Shown one piece after another: positions 8,630 through 16,429 of a stretch of DNA of 64,000 nucleotides. This DNA comes from an uncultured Paracoccaceae bacterium. GTDB taxonomy: Bacteria > Pseudomonadota > Alphaproteobacteria > Rhodobacterales > Rhodobacteraceae. The position numbers and the translations under genes were made by a program. The stretch is from the NCBI GenBank assembly GCA_947487205.1, contig CANKVU010000002.1, forward strand, positions 1-64,000. Direction: 5' to 3'. The notes beneath the pieces are model-generated. The model saw only the letters and a list, made by a program, of their open reading frames with translations. It was not told where the DNA came from and did no database searches. Position 1 is the first letter of the stretch. The number at the start of each line of letters is the position of its first letter.

Positions 8630-9346
8630 TCAGCCCGGCGCCCCGGGCCCGCCGCCGGTCCCGCCGGTCTCGCCGCAGATGCCGGCGCGGCGCGCCATCA
8701 GCGCCGCCTGGGTGCGGTTCTGCACCCCCAGCCGGCGCAGCAACGCGGTGATATGCGCCTTGACCGACGCCTCGGCCAGCGACATCTCCCAGGCGATCTG
8801 CTTGTTGGCCTTGCCGTCGCAGATCATCGCCATGATCCGCGTCTGCTGCGGGGTCAGCCCGGCCAGCCGCGCGCGGGCCTCCTCGCTCTCGGCCTCGGCG
8901 CGCTCGGCGCGGCCGCGCTCGCTGGCGGGCCCCGCGGTGAAGGTCCGCCCGCCGGCCACGTCGAGCATCGCCCGGCGCAGCGTCTCCGAGCTGTCCTCCT
9001 TGGGCATGAACCCCGCCGCGCCCGCCGCCATCAGCGCGTCGATCGTGGCCTGCGAGGCCACCGCCGAGATCACCAGGATCGGCGCCGGCGTTGCCGCGCG
9101 CAGCCGCGCGAACCCCTCCGGTCCGTCGGCGTCGGGCAGGCGCAGGTCGTACAGGATCAGGTCGGGCGCCGGCCCCTCCCCCAGCGCGGCGAGCGCCGCG
9201 GCCAGGCTCGGCACCACCCGGCCGGCGCAGCCCGGGCAGGCCTCGGTCACGGCGGCGCGCAGCGCCTCGGCATAGAGCGGATGGTCGTCGACGATCAGGG
9301 CCGTGCGGAACCGACCGGCGAAGGCCGCCATCGGGTTGTGCTTCAT
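8630..9346 (-). CDS. NarL/LuxR-type response regulator
   Basis: The product has 238 residues: a receiver domain with acidic pocket IVDDHPLYAEAL and phospho-acceptor Asp in LILYDLRLPDADG, followed by a LuxR-type helix-turn-helix (LTPQQTRIMAMICDGKANKQI, SVKAHITALLRRLGV). ATG 9346 has a very good GGGAGGAGA site. It is first in a three-gene set with the FIST protein and the hybrid kinase, so it is almost certainly the cognate output regulator. By position it could control the formaldehyde and quinoprotein genes around it, as FlhR does in Paracoccus; that is inference. Confidence 0.9.
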   Translation of the reverse strand: MKHNPMAAFAGRFRTALIVDDHPLYAEALRAAVTEACPGCAGRVVPSLAAALAALGEGPAPDLILYDLRLPDADGPEGFARLRAATPAPILVISAVASQATIDALMAAGAAGFMPKEDSSETLRRAMLDVAGGRTFTAGPASERGRAERAEAESEEARARLAGLTPQQTRIMAMICDGKANKQIAWEMSLAEASVKAHITALLRRLGVQNRTQAALMARRAGICGETGGTGGGPGAPG

Positions 9347-9437
9347 CGTCTCTCCTCCCGGTGCCGACGTTATCCCCATCCGCGCCGCGCGCAAGGGCCG
9401 CGCGCGCGGCGTCGGGACGGCCGGCCGGCCGGGAAGA

Positions 9438-10082
9438 TCAGACCGACACGCCCTTCCGGCGCGCCGCATGGGTGGCGATCAGGTCCATCAGCGGCGGCGA
9501 CAGGCAATCGTAGGGCGTCAGGCCCAGTTCCCGCAGGCGCCCGCGGATGTCGTCCATCTGGTCGGGCGGCGTGCCCGATTCGATCACCGAGGAGACGAAA
9601 GCGGCGAATTCCGGCGCCGACCAGCCGCTGTCGCGCGACAATTCCGTGTGCACGAAATCCAGTCCGTGGAACGGGTGGTTCGTGTCCTCGATCCGGCCGA
9701 ACATGTGGGTGCCGCAATCGCGGCAGGCATGGCGCTGGATCGCGGCGTTGGAATCGACCACCTGGAGCTTGTCGCCATGCGCCGTCACTTCGACGTGATC
9801 GCGCCCGACCACGGCGATCTGGGCGAAGGTGGCGCCCTTCGGCTTCCAGCACTTGGTGCAGCCGCAGACGTGGTTGTGCGCGGTCTGCGACGAGACCCGT
9901 ACCTCGACGGGATTGTCGGCGCAGGTGCAGCGCAGCGTGCCGCCGCCGAAATTCGGATCGCCGCGGGGCACCCCGCGATCGACCTGCGGGTGGATCTTGA
10001 CATGCGTGTAGCGCGGCGCGTCCCCGGATCCCTCCTTGCCGCCGCCGCGTCCACCGCCGAAGAGGTTGTCGAGCAATCCCAT
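9438..10082 (-). CDS. gfa: Glutathione-dependent formaldehyde-activating enzyme
   Basis: The product has 214 residues. It carries the Gfa zinc motifs in order: [21 protein letters not shown], and [12 protein letters not shown], plus family-typical FVHTELS and [12 protein letters not shown] segments. Gfa accelerates formation of S-hydroxymethylglutathione, the substrate of the class III dehydrogenase at the left edge. A Gly-rich extension of about 20 residues precedes the usual start of the family (VKIHPQVD); ATG 10082 is kept because it has a GGAGGGAGG site. The gene shares strand with the regulator set but a 91-base gap with its own strong regulator RBS separates them. Confidence 0.95.
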   Translation of the reverse strand: MGLLDNLFGGGRGGGKEGSGDAPRYTHVKIHPQVDRGVPRGDPNFGGGTLRCTCADNPVEVRVSSQTAHNHVCGCTKCWKPKGATFAQIAVVGRDHVEVTAHGDKLQVVDSNAAIQRHACRDCGTHMFGRIEDTNHPFHGLDFVHTELSRDSGWSAPEFAAFVSSVIESGTPPDQMDDIRGRLRELGLTPYDCLSPPLMDLIATHAARRKGVSV

Positions 10083-10129
10083 GTGGTCCTCCCTCCGGGC
10101 GGCTCGGATCTCCGCCCCCGGATTCGAGC

Positions 10130-10148
10130 CTGCGGCGCGGCGCCGCAG
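10130..10148. terminator. GC-rich hairpin downstream of rep
   Basis: CTGCGGCGC and GCGCCGCAG form perfect 9-base arms around one base, about 60 bases after the rep stop and ahead of the gfa ribosome binding site. No T-run follows, so intrinsic termination is uncertain. Confidence 0.35.
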
Positions 10149-10210
10149 GGGACAAGCCAACCATTGGTCGCAACCCCCCTGCCCGAACGGGGGGGCGGCG
10201 GCGGCGACGC

Positions 10211-11446
10211 TCACTCCCGCGCGGCCCCCCTGCCCGCGCCCGCCCCCTCCGTCGCCCTGTCGAAGGCGTCGGGGACCAGCTCCGCCCAGAAGGCGCAGAT
10301 CGCGTCGTGGCACAGCGCCGACATCCAGCCGTGGCGCTCGAAATCGTCGCGCTCGCCCCCCGACAGCCGCGCCATGAAGAGCCGCCGGTCGGCGTCGCGC
10401 TGCGTGGGCGTGCGCGCGCCCACCAGTTCGGTGATGCGCCGCAGCCGCCGCTCCCGGTCCGAGGCGGGCGGGCGCGGCGCGGCCTCCCCCGACCTCCCCG
10501 GCCCCGTCTCCGCCGGGCCATAGCCGTCTCGGAACGCCGCCGCCAGGTAGCGCGCCGGGTGGCGCACCCCCTCCGCCGCGGCGACGTAGTCGAGCTTGGC
10601 GCCCACCACCCCCTCGCCGTGCTCGGCGATCCATTGCCGCGCCAGCCGGTCCGAGATCCCCATCGCGCAGAGCCGCTCGTAGACGGGCGCGTTGCGGACC
10701 CCGGCCCCGTCGTCGAGGTCGAGGATGGCGAGCTGCGGGTTCTTCTCGATCAGGAAGCGGATGTCGGTGATCGTGCGCCCGCGCTTGCGCGTCTCGGGCG
10801 TGACGACGATGTTCGAGGTGCGGTTCACCTCCGCCACCGCCGGCTTGATGATCTTGGCGTTGAGATGCTTGAACGTCTCGTAATAGGCGCTGTCGTTCAC
10901 CCCCATCAGGCGGCGGAACGTCTCCAGCGGCCACCACCCCGTCGATCCCGTCCGCACGAAGCGGTAGCAGTTCTCGTAGAGCGCGAGCGCGTGCCCCGAG
11001 GTGAAGCGCCGCTGGATGTTGAGGTTGATGAGCGCGAACACCTTGGGGTCGCGCAGCTTCTCGGCCAGGGCGGGCGAATAGGCATAGGAGCACACCCCCT
11101 CCTTCAGCGTGGCGAAGGACAAAAGGCTCGACACCCCCCATTCCTGGCGCCCCTTCTCGTCCAGCATGTCCCACTCGGCGATCGTCTCCGCGAGGCCCCT
11201 GAGAGAGGCCTTCAGCGTCTCGGTGTCGTTCGAATTGTAGCCCACCATCAGCGCCAGCGTGCGCGCGTCGATGCGGAACACCGCCTGCTCGCCCAGCATG
11301 TCGTAGGCGTTGAGCAGCAGCACGTTCGAGAGCTTGCGCTGCAGCAGGCTCAGCTTGCCCGAGACGTGGATCGCGGCCACGTGCTTCTTCACCGATCCGC
11401 GCCGGAGCGGCCCGGTCAGCTGGTCCCTGGGAATGTCCTCGATCAT
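10211..11446 (-). CDS. Plasmid replication initiator, Rep_3 family
   Basis: The product has 411 residues. The N-terminal winged-helix region is typical of Rep_3 initiators: [34 protein letters not shown], then a second winged helix with [34 protein letters not shown] and KAIV-like strand segments. Such proteins bind iterons and open the origin. The last 130 residues are Arg/Ala-rich and less conserved. The gene is transcribed away from parA, with the iteron-bearing region between them. A ribosome binding site AAAGGCGGA precedes ATG 11446. This replicase marks the molecule as a plasmid or chromid of the RepB type known in Rhodobacterales. Confidence 0.9.
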   Translation of the reverse strand: MIEDIPRDQLTGPLRRGSVKKHVAAIHVSGKLSLLQRKLSNVLLLNAYDMLGEQAVFRIDARTLALMVGYNSNDTETLKASLRGLAETIAEWDMLDEKGRQEWGVSSLLSFATLKEGVCSYAYSPALAEKLRDPKVFALINLNIQRRFTSGHALALYENCYRFVRTGSTGWWPLETFRRLMGVNDSAYYETFKHLNAKIIKPAVAEVNRTSNIVVTPETRKRGRTITDIRFLIEKNPQLAILDLDDGAGVRNAPVYERLCAMGISDRLARQWIAEHGEGVVGAKLDYVAAAEGVRHPARYLAAAFRDGYGPAETGPGRSGEAAPRPPASDRERRLRRITELVGARTPTQRDADRRLFMARLSGGERDDFERHGWMSALCHDAICAFWAELVPDAFDRATEGAGAGRGAARE

Positions 11447-11680
11447 CGTCGTCCGCCTTTGCCGCCTCGTGCGCGTGCCCGCTCTTGCCGACGGGTCCGC
11501 CCCCTTATCCTGCCCCGAGAAGGCACCTGCCGGCAACACCTTCCACGGGTGCCTCGGCCCGCCGCCGCCCCGTCCCGCAGACGGGTACCCGACGCGTCGA
11601 TGGCCCCGCCGGGCGCGCCGTCAGGAACCCGTTTACGGGTCGCCCCCTGCCGGGGATTCGCGGTTGCGGCCCGGTTCCCG

Positions 11681-11780
11681 GCATCCCGGGGCCGTTTCCC
11701 GCGAATCGGTGCCCCCTGTCCCGGATCCGGGGCCCCCTGCCCCCGCATCCGGGTGCCGGTCGTCCCGCATTCGGGTGCCT
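11681..11780. repeat. Iteron-like direct repeats, 20-22 bp period
   Basis: Degenerate units of the form GCATnCGGGTGCC recur at about 11681, 11701, 11722, 11745 and 11767. The best pair is GCATCCGGGTGCC and GCATTCGGGTGCC, 22 bases apart, about two helical turns. All share orientation, as expected for Rep_3 binding iterons. Confidence 0.65.
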
Positions 11781-11949
11781 CATGGTGCCTATCCCCTTGA
11801 TTCAGGGTCATGTTCCCGTTCCAAAGCTCTTAAAGACTATCATAGAATCCAAAGCGTCGCGTGTCGTTTTTCCAATGGTTCCGGGGTAAAGATGGCCTGA
11901 ATGGCCCGTCCGCGATTCCCCGGATGCCCGTCATGTGCGATACATCGGA

Positions 11950-11968
11950 CGATCTTCGAAAGAGATCG
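11950..11968. promoter_or_regulatory. Inverted repeat upstream of parA
   Basis: CGATCT and AGATCG form perfect 6-base arms around 7 bases, ending 18 bases before the parA ATG. The position suits an operator for ParA autoregulation; this is inference. Confidence 0.4.
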
Positions 11969-11986
11969 GCACATGAGCAGGTTACA

Positions 11987-13384
11987 ATGACATCCACAGG
12001 CAAAGCTGACCTCCCCCCCTTCTTCGGCCTCAATCCCGAGAAGGCCGCGACGGCTCTCGGCCAGCCCGTCGACACCGCCCGATTCGCCAAGGCCGCCACC
12101 TTCGCCGCCCGCGGGCGCGAGGAGCTGGCGCGCAACGGCCACGCCCCCGACGGCCGCAAGCGGCTGCGGCTCTTCTCCACGTGGGAGGTGTGCCGCTACC
12201 TGATCCCGGTGAACCCGGCCCATTTCCGCCGGGTGCTGAAGGCCCATCCCGACCTGCCCCAGGGCAAGGGCGACGGCAATTCCAAGTGGTTCAGCCTCGA
12301 GGAGGTGATGGCGCTGCGCGACCACTTCGCCACCGAGGGCGCCAAGGACCGCGAATACCGCCCCTGGCGCCCCCAGGGCCTCGACGCCAAGATCCTGGCG
12401 GTGGCCAATTTCAAGGGCGGCGTGGGCAAGACCTCCACCTGCGCGCATCTGGCGATGTCTGCCGCACTGGACGGTTACCGGGTGTTGGTGATCGACCTCG
12501 ACAGTCAGGGCTCCCTGACCTCGATCATGGGCGGCCGCGTGGAGGACGAATGGCAGACCGCCTTCCCGCTCCTGGCGCGCGACTTCGCCCTCCATGTCGA
12601 GGCCGAGAACCGGGTGCGGGAGGCCGCCGGCACGCCCCCCCTGCCCCTCGACGAGACGCTGACCGAGGCGCTGAAGGTTTCGCCGCGAAACCTCATCCAG
12701 CCCACCCACTGGCCCAATATCGACCTTCTGGGCGCGCAGCTGAACCTCTACTGGGCCGAGTTCCAGGTGCCGGTCTGGCGGATGCAGGAACGCTCCTGGC
12801 CGCTCTGGGACGCGCTGACCAACTCGCTGTCGGGCACCGGCATGCTGCAGGATTACGACCTCGTCTTCATCGATACGCCTCCCGCACTCGGGTACCTGAC
12901 GATCAACGCGCTGGCCGCCGCCGACATCCTGCTGATCCCGCTCGGCGCCAGCTTCCTCGAATTCGATTCCACGGGGCGGTTCTTCGACATGCTCTATTCC
13001 ACCTTCGCCTCGATCGAGGACGGCGAGAACCGGGTCCGGGCCCGCGACGGCCTGCCCGAGGTGCGGTTCGAATGGGACGCGGTGCGGACCCTCGTGACGC
13101 GGTTCGACGCCGCCCAGCAGACCGAGCTCGCCAATGTCATCCACGCCTATTTCGGCGACCTGATGACCACCTTCCGGCAGGACCTCACGGCGATGATCGG
13201 CCAGGCCGGCGAGCAGGTGAACGGCATCTACGAGGCCGATTACCGGGAGTTCAACCGCGACACCTATGTGCGCGGCCGCGAGACGTTCGACCGCACCTGG
13301 GCCGAGGTGAAGGAGCTGATCCTGGGCGCCTGGTGGCGCGACGCCGAGGCCGCGCGCGCGGAGGGCGACCATGACGGGGAATGA
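11987..13384 (+). CDS. parA: ParA-type partition ATPase
   Basis: The product has 465 residues. A DNA-binding N-terminal region of about 130 residues (including a helix-turn-helix-like STWEVCRYLIPVN...FRRVLKAHP) precedes the ATPase. The deviant Walker A is at about 143-150 (KGGVGKTS), followed by VLVIDLDSQGS and Walker B-like LVFIDTPPALGYLTI. ParA moves ParB-bound DNA to daughter cells; the N-terminal extension suggests autoregulation. A parS-like palindrome lies inside the coding sequence at codons 231-235 (VSPRN). ATG 11987 was chosen over upstream in-frame codons because it begins the conserved part. parB follows after 53 bases. Confidence 0.93.
   Translation: MTSTGKADLPPFFGLNPEKAATALGQPVDTARFAKAATFAARGREELARNGHAPDGRKRLRLFSTWEVCRYLIPVNPAHFRRVLKAHPDLPQGKGDGNSKWFSLEEVMALRDHFATEGAKDREYRPWRPQGLDAKILAVANFKGGVGKTSTCAHLAMSAALDGYRVLVIDLDSQGSLTSIMGGRVEDEWQTAFPLLARDFALHVEAENRVREAAGTPPLPLDETLTEALKVSPRNLIQPTHWPNIDLLGAQLNLYWAEFQVPVWRMQERSWPLWDALTNSLSGTGMLQDYDLVFIDTPPALGYLTINALAAADILLIPLGASFLEFDSTGRFFDMLYSTFASIEDGENRVRARDGLPEVRFEWDAVRTLVTRFDAAQQTELANVIHAYFGDLMTTFRQDLTAMIGQAGEQVNGIYEADYREFNRDTYVRGRETFDRTWAEVKELILGAWWRDAEAARAEGDHDGE
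12675..12693. other. parS-like palindrome 1, within parA
   Basis: AGGTTTCGCCGCGAAACCT: perfect 9-base arms around a central C. The core GTTTCGCCGCGAAAC recurs three more times in the next 1.9 kb. Here the core is read as VSPRN. Confidence 0.8.
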
Positions 13385-13392
13385 GCGCCGGA

Positions 13393-13409
13393 GGTTTCGC
13401 CGCGAAACC
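13393..13409. other. parS-like palindrome 2, between parA and parB
   Basis: GGTTTCGCCGCGAAACC: the only copy in an intergenic space (parA stop 13384, parB start 13438). Arms are perfect and the half-site GTTTC/GAAAC is that of canonical parS. Confidence 0.8.
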
Positions 13410-13437
13410 GCGGCGCGCGGGGAACGGAGGATGAGAC

Positions 13438-14574
13438 ATGGCTAGACGACGCAAGGTGAGCGCGCCCAGTCCCGAGGATCTGGACCGGATGGAGCAGGAG
13501 TTTCGCCGCGAAACCTCCGACCGGGCGGGGGCGACGCCGATGGCCATCGCGCCGATCGCCCAGGTCGCCAGCGAGGCGGCGGGCCAGGCCCAGCCGCTGC
13601 CGCCCGAGCTGCGCCAGGCGCAGGCCCGCGACAAGCGCGACGCCGACCGGCTCCGCACCGCCGAGGCGCAGGGCCTGATGATGGTGGACATGCCGCTCGG
13701 CTGGGTGGACGAGGCGGTGATGGTGCGCGACCGCACCCAGCTCGACCCCGAGGAGATGGCCGAGCTGAAACGGTCGATCCTGAACAACGGCCTGCGCCTG
13801 CCGATCGAGGTCTTCGACAAGGGCACGGCGGTGGAATCGAAGCGGTTCGGCCTGATCTCGGGCTATCGCCGCCTGCGCGCGCTGCGCGAGATCCACGCCG
13901 AATACGGCTTCGACCACCATGCCACGATCCGCGCCGTGGTGCGCGACCCCGAGGAACTGGGGGGCGCCATCGTGGCGATGGTCGAGGAAAACGAGATCCG
14001 CGCCCAGCTCACGCATTACGAACGCGGCCGGATCGCCGTCATCGCCGCGCAGCAGGGCACGTTTGGATCGGTGGAGGAGGCGGTGAACACGCTCTTCGCC
14101 GCCGCGTCGAAGGCCAAGCGGTCCAAGATCCGGTCGTTCGCGCTGATCTACGAGGAGCTCGGCGACATGCTCGATCGCGGCGAGGCGCTGCGCGAGAAGG
14201 ACGGCCTGCGGCTGGCGCAGATCCTGCGCCAGGGCGGCGAGGGACGCTTGCGCGAGGCGCTGGAGGTCGACCACGGGGCGGGGGACGAATGGTCCCGCCT
14301 GGAGCCGGTCGTGACCGAGCTGGAGAGCGGCCGCACGCCCGATGCGGGCCGCGGGGGGCGGCCGAAATCGGAGCGTCCGGCGCCGATGACGGGATGGATC
14401 GGCAAGGACAAGATGCGGCTGTCGAGCGGCGTCACCATCGAATACGGCCATGACGGCAGCGGCCACGTCCTGCGGCTGAAGGGCAGGGGGGTCGACCGGG
14501 AATTGATGCAATCCGCGATGGAGGAGCTCGCGCGCCTGTTCGAGGCGCGGCAGGTTTCGCCGCGAAACCGTTGA
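13438..14574 (+). CDS. parB: ParB-type partition protein
   Basis: The product has 378 residues. A basic N-terminus (MARRRKVSAP) is followed by the ParB/Srx-like domain from about residue 75: TQLDPEEMAELKRSILNNG, LISGYRRLRALREI, and the arginine-rich-patch region MVEENEIRAQLTHYERGR. A helix-turn-helix-like region and C-terminal dimer region follow, ending with a strand-rich tail. ParB binds centromere sites and stimulates ParA. Two copies of the palindrome lie inside this gene: codons 22-26 (FRRET) and the last codons (VSPRNR). It is cotranscribed with parA. Confidence 0.92.
   Translation: MARRRKVSAPSPEDLDRMEQEFRRETSDRAGATPMAIAPIAQVASEAAGQAQPLPPELRQAQARDKRDADRLRTAEAQGLMMVDMPLGWVDEAVMVRDRTQLDPEEMAELKRSILNNGLRLPIEVFDKGTAVESKRFGLISGYRRLRALREIHAEYGFDHHATIRAVVRDPEELGGAIVAMVEENEIRAQLTHYERGRIAVIAAQQGTFGSVEEAVNTLFAAASKAKRSKIRSFALIYEELGDMLDRGEALREKDGLRLAQILRQGGEGRLREALEVDHGAGDEWSRLEPVVTELESGRTPDAGRGGRPKSERPAPMTGWIGKDKMRLSSGVTIEYGHDGSGHVLRLKGRGVDRELMQSAMEELARLFEARQVSPRNR
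13500..13514. other. parS-like palindrome 3, within parB start
   Basis: GTTTCGCCGCGAAAC at parB codons 21-26, read as FRRET, i.e. in a different frame from the copy in parA. Keeping the DNA word in two frames argues the site is selected as DNA. Confidence 0.8.
14554..14568. other. parS-like palindrome 4, at parB 3' end
   Basis: GTTTCGCCGCGAAAC overlapping the last codons of parB (VSPRNR), 6 bases before the end of the gene. Confidence 0.8.
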
Positions 14575-14599
14575 CCGGCCCGGTCCGCCTGGACTAGAT

Positions 14600-14615
14600 G
14601 GACTTAGCTAAGTCC
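14600..14615. promoter_or_regulatory. Palindromic operator of the toxin-antitoxin pair
   Basis: GGACTTAGCTAAGTCC is a perfect 16-base palindrome, unusually AT-rich at its centre, ending 9 bases before the antitoxin ATG and abutting its GGAGGG ribosome binding site. Phd-type antitoxins repress their own operon at such sites. Confidence 0.7.
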
Positions 14616-14624
14616 GGAGGGCCC

Positions 14625-14852
14625 ATGCGGATCGTCAACATGCACGAGGCGAAGACCAACCTGTCGCGGCTCGTGGCCGGCGCCTGCGCCGGCACCCCCT
14701 TCGTCATCGCCCGCGCCGGCCGCCCGCTGGTGCGGGTGGCCGCGATCGGCCCCGAGGCCGCGGCGCCGGCGCGGCTCGACATGCTGAAGGGCGAGGTCGG
14801 CGCGCCCGACGATTTCGACGCCGGCCGGGACCGGGGCGGGCAGGGGGAGTGA
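14625..14852 (+). CDS. Phd/YefM-type antitoxin
   Basis: The product has 75 residues. The start MRIVNMHEAKTNLSRLV is the classic Phd/YefM DNA-binding fold, followed by PFVIARAGRPLVRVAAI. The C-terminal part is acidic and Gly-rich, as expected for the toxin-binding tail. Its last codons overlap the toxin start (GTGA). Position just after parB indicates a plasmid-stabilising addiction module. Confidence 0.9.
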   Translation: MRIVNMHEAKTNLSRLVAGACAGTPFVIARAGRPLVRVAAIGPEAAAPARLDMLKGEVGAPDDFDAGRDRGGQGE

Positions 14853-15268
14853 GCCTCCTTCTCGACACGCAGGTGCTGCTCTGGGCGGTGGCGGCGGCGG
14901 AGCGGCTGCCCGCCGACCTCTGCCGCCGCATCGCCGACCCGGCCCGCGCGCCGGTCTTCAGCGCCGCGAGCCTGTGGGAGATCGCGGCGCAGGGCGATCC
15001 GGCGCTCGACGGGGTGCGGATCCGCTCGGCCTGCCTCGGGGCGGGGTATGCCGAATTGCCGGTGACGGGGCGCCACGTCCTCGATGCCGCGGCGCTGGCC
15101 GGGACCTGCCCCGATCCGGTGGCCCGCGTGCTGGTGGCCCAGGCGCGGGCCGAGGGGATGATCCTGGTCACCGCCGACCCGGCCGTGGCGGCCTGTGGCG
15201 GGCGGATCGAGCTGATCGACGGCGCCGGGGCGGGCGGGTCCTACCGCCCGAGGCCCAGCACCGGGTAG
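14849..15268 (+). CDS. PIN-domain toxin, VapC type
   Basis: The product has 139 residues beginning at GTG 14849. PIN-domain acidic residues are visible: LLLDTQVLLW (first Asp), SAASLWEIA (Glu), DPVARVLVAQA (Asp) and LVTADPAV (last Asp). VapC toxins cut tRNA or rRNA when the antitoxin decays. The tail after VAACGGRIELIDG overlaps the 3' end of the convergent LysE-type gene by 28 bases. The usual HA-D spacing is slightly altered (GRHVLDAAALAGTCPDPVAR), with no sign of inactivation. Confidence 0.88.
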   Translation: MSLLLDTQVLLWAVAAAERLPADLCRRIADPARAPVFSAASLWEIAAQGDPALDGVRIRSACLGAGYAELPVTGRHVLDAAALAGTCPDPVARVLVAQARAEGMILVTADPAVAACGGRIELIDGAGAGGSYRPRPSTG

Positions 15269-15840
15269 AGCGAGGCCACGAGCAGCAGCGCCATCGTCAC
15301 GTTGAAGGCCCGCAACCGCGCCCCCCCGGTGAGCCAGCGGCGCAGGACGGTCCCCGCCCAGGTCCAGAGCGAGATCGCCGGGAAGCAGACCAGCGTGAAG
15401 GCGGCGGCCACCAGCGCCACCGAGACGAGCGAGCGGTCCGGGGCATAGAGCGAGATCGCCGACAGCGCAATCGCCCAGGCCTTGGGGTTCACCCACTGGA
15501 ACGCCGCCGCCTGCAAGGCGGTCAGGGGGCGGGCGTCGCCCGTTCGGTCGGCCACCGGCGCGGCGGTGGCGATCCGGACGGCCAGCCACAGCAGGTAGCC
15601 CACCGACAGGACCCGGAGCGCGCTCTCGAGGAGCGGCACCGCCTCGAAGAGGGCCATGAGCCCGGTGCCGACGAGGAGCGTCATCACCGCCACCCCGCCG
15701 GCGATGCCGACCATGTGCGGCAGGCTGCGGCGGAAGCCGAAATTGGCCCCCGAGGCCATCAGCATGAGGTTGTTCGGCCCCGGCGTCACCGTGGCCACGA
15801 AGGCGAAGCCCAGGAGGGCGGCGAGGAGGGTGGGGCTCAT
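15241..15840 (-). CDS. LysE/RhtB-family amino acid exporter
   Basis: The product has 199 residues with six predicted membrane segments. Family signatures are present: TPGPNNLMLMASGANFG near the start, the GIAGGVAVM segment, and FQWVNPKAWAIALSA. These proteins export amino acids or related metabolites from the cytoplasm. It is divergent from an Lrp-type regulator with inverted repeats between, the standard arrangement for substrate-induced export. The 3' end overlaps the toxin gene. Confidence 0.92.
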   Translation of the reverse strand: MSPTLLAALLGFAFVATVTPGPNNLMLMASGANFGFRRSLPHMVGIAGGVAVMTLLVGTGLMALFEAVPLLESALRVLSVGYLLWLAVRIATAAPVADRTGDARPLTALQAAAFQWVNPKAWAIALSAISLYAPDRSLVSVALVAAAFTLVCFPAISLWTWAGTVLRRWLTGGARLRAFNVTMALLLVASLYPVLGLGR

Positions 15841-15842
15841 GG

Positions 15843-15874
15843 GCGTTGCGTCCCTGGAGGAGATGCCGCAACGC
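15843..15874. promoter_or_regulatory. Inverted repeat in lysE-lrp intergenic region
   Basis: GCGTTGCG (15843-15850) and CGCAACGC (15867-15874) are perfect 8-base arms 16 bases apart, next to the LysE-type start. Probable second binding site for the Lrp-type regulator. Confidence 0.5.
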
Positions 15875-15886
15875 TACGCCAACCGG

Positions 15887-15902
15887 GACGCAATTTTGCG
15901 TC
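15887..15902. promoter_or_regulatory. Lrp-type operator palindrome
   Basis: GACGCAATTTTGCGTC is a near-perfect palindrome (7-base arms around TT) midway between the divergent genes. Its A/T-rich centre and flanking GC match Lrp/AsnC-type sites. Confidence 0.65.
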
Positions 15903-15936
15903 GAACATTGATAGTGAGCCGGAAACCACGCAACGG

Positions 15937-16392
15937 ATGACGAGAATGGACCGGATCGACCGCAGCATATTGCGCGAACTGGCGCGCGACGGCCGGATCA
16001 GCAACGTGGCGCTGGCCGAGCGGGTCGGCCTGTCGCCGTCGGCCTGCCTGCGGCGGGTGCAGGAGCTGGAGCGGTCGGGCGTGATCCGGGGCTACCGGGC
16101 GGTGACCGATCCCGCGCGCACGGGCCGCGGCTTCGCCGCCTATGTCATGGTGGGCCTGTCCTCCCACACCAAGGCGGCGCAGGAGGGGTTCGAGCGCGCC
16201 ATGGCCGTCGCGCCCGAGGTGGTCGAATGCCACAACATCGCCGGCGCCTTCGAATACCTGCTGCGGGTCGAGAGCGCCGACCTGGCCGATTACAAGCGCT
16301 TCCATACCGAGGTGCTGGGCACCCGCTCGCATGTCAACGCGATCACCTCCTACATCGTGATGGGCTCGCCCAAGGACGAACGCGGCGCGTGA
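15937..16392 (+). CDS. Lrp/AsnC-family transcription regulator
   Basis: The product has 151 residues: an N-terminal helix-turn-helix (MDRIDRSILRELARDGRIS, VALAERVGLSPSACLRRVQ) and a C-terminal RAM domain (AYVMVGLSSHTK, VVECHNIAGAFEYLLRV, TRSHVNAITSYIVM). The RAM domain binds amino acids. It probably activates the divergent exporter in response to its substrate. ATG 15937 and ATG 15946 are both possible. Confidence 0.92.
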   Translation: MTRMDRIDRSILRELARDGRISNVALAERVGLSPSACLRRVQELERSGVIRGYRAVTDPARTGRGFAAYVMVGLSSHTKAAQEGFERAMAVAPEVVECHNIAGAFEYLLRVESADLADYKRFHTEVLGTRSHVNAITSYIVMGSPKDERGA

Positions 16393-16429
16393 CCGGGCCG
16401 GGGGCGGGGCAGGGGGGTGCAGGGGCCCG

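Larger units (their letters stand above)
11447..11986. other. Probable replication origin region between rep and parA
   Basis: This 540-base stretch has no convincing gene. From rep toward parA it holds scattered GGGT-containing motifs, a run of iteron-like repeats (about 11681-11780), then an AT-richer block (about 11806-11880, including CTCTTAAAGACTATCATAG) that stands out in this GC-rich DNA and could be the unwinding element, and finally the parA leader. No canonical DnaA box was seen. Confidence 0.7.
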
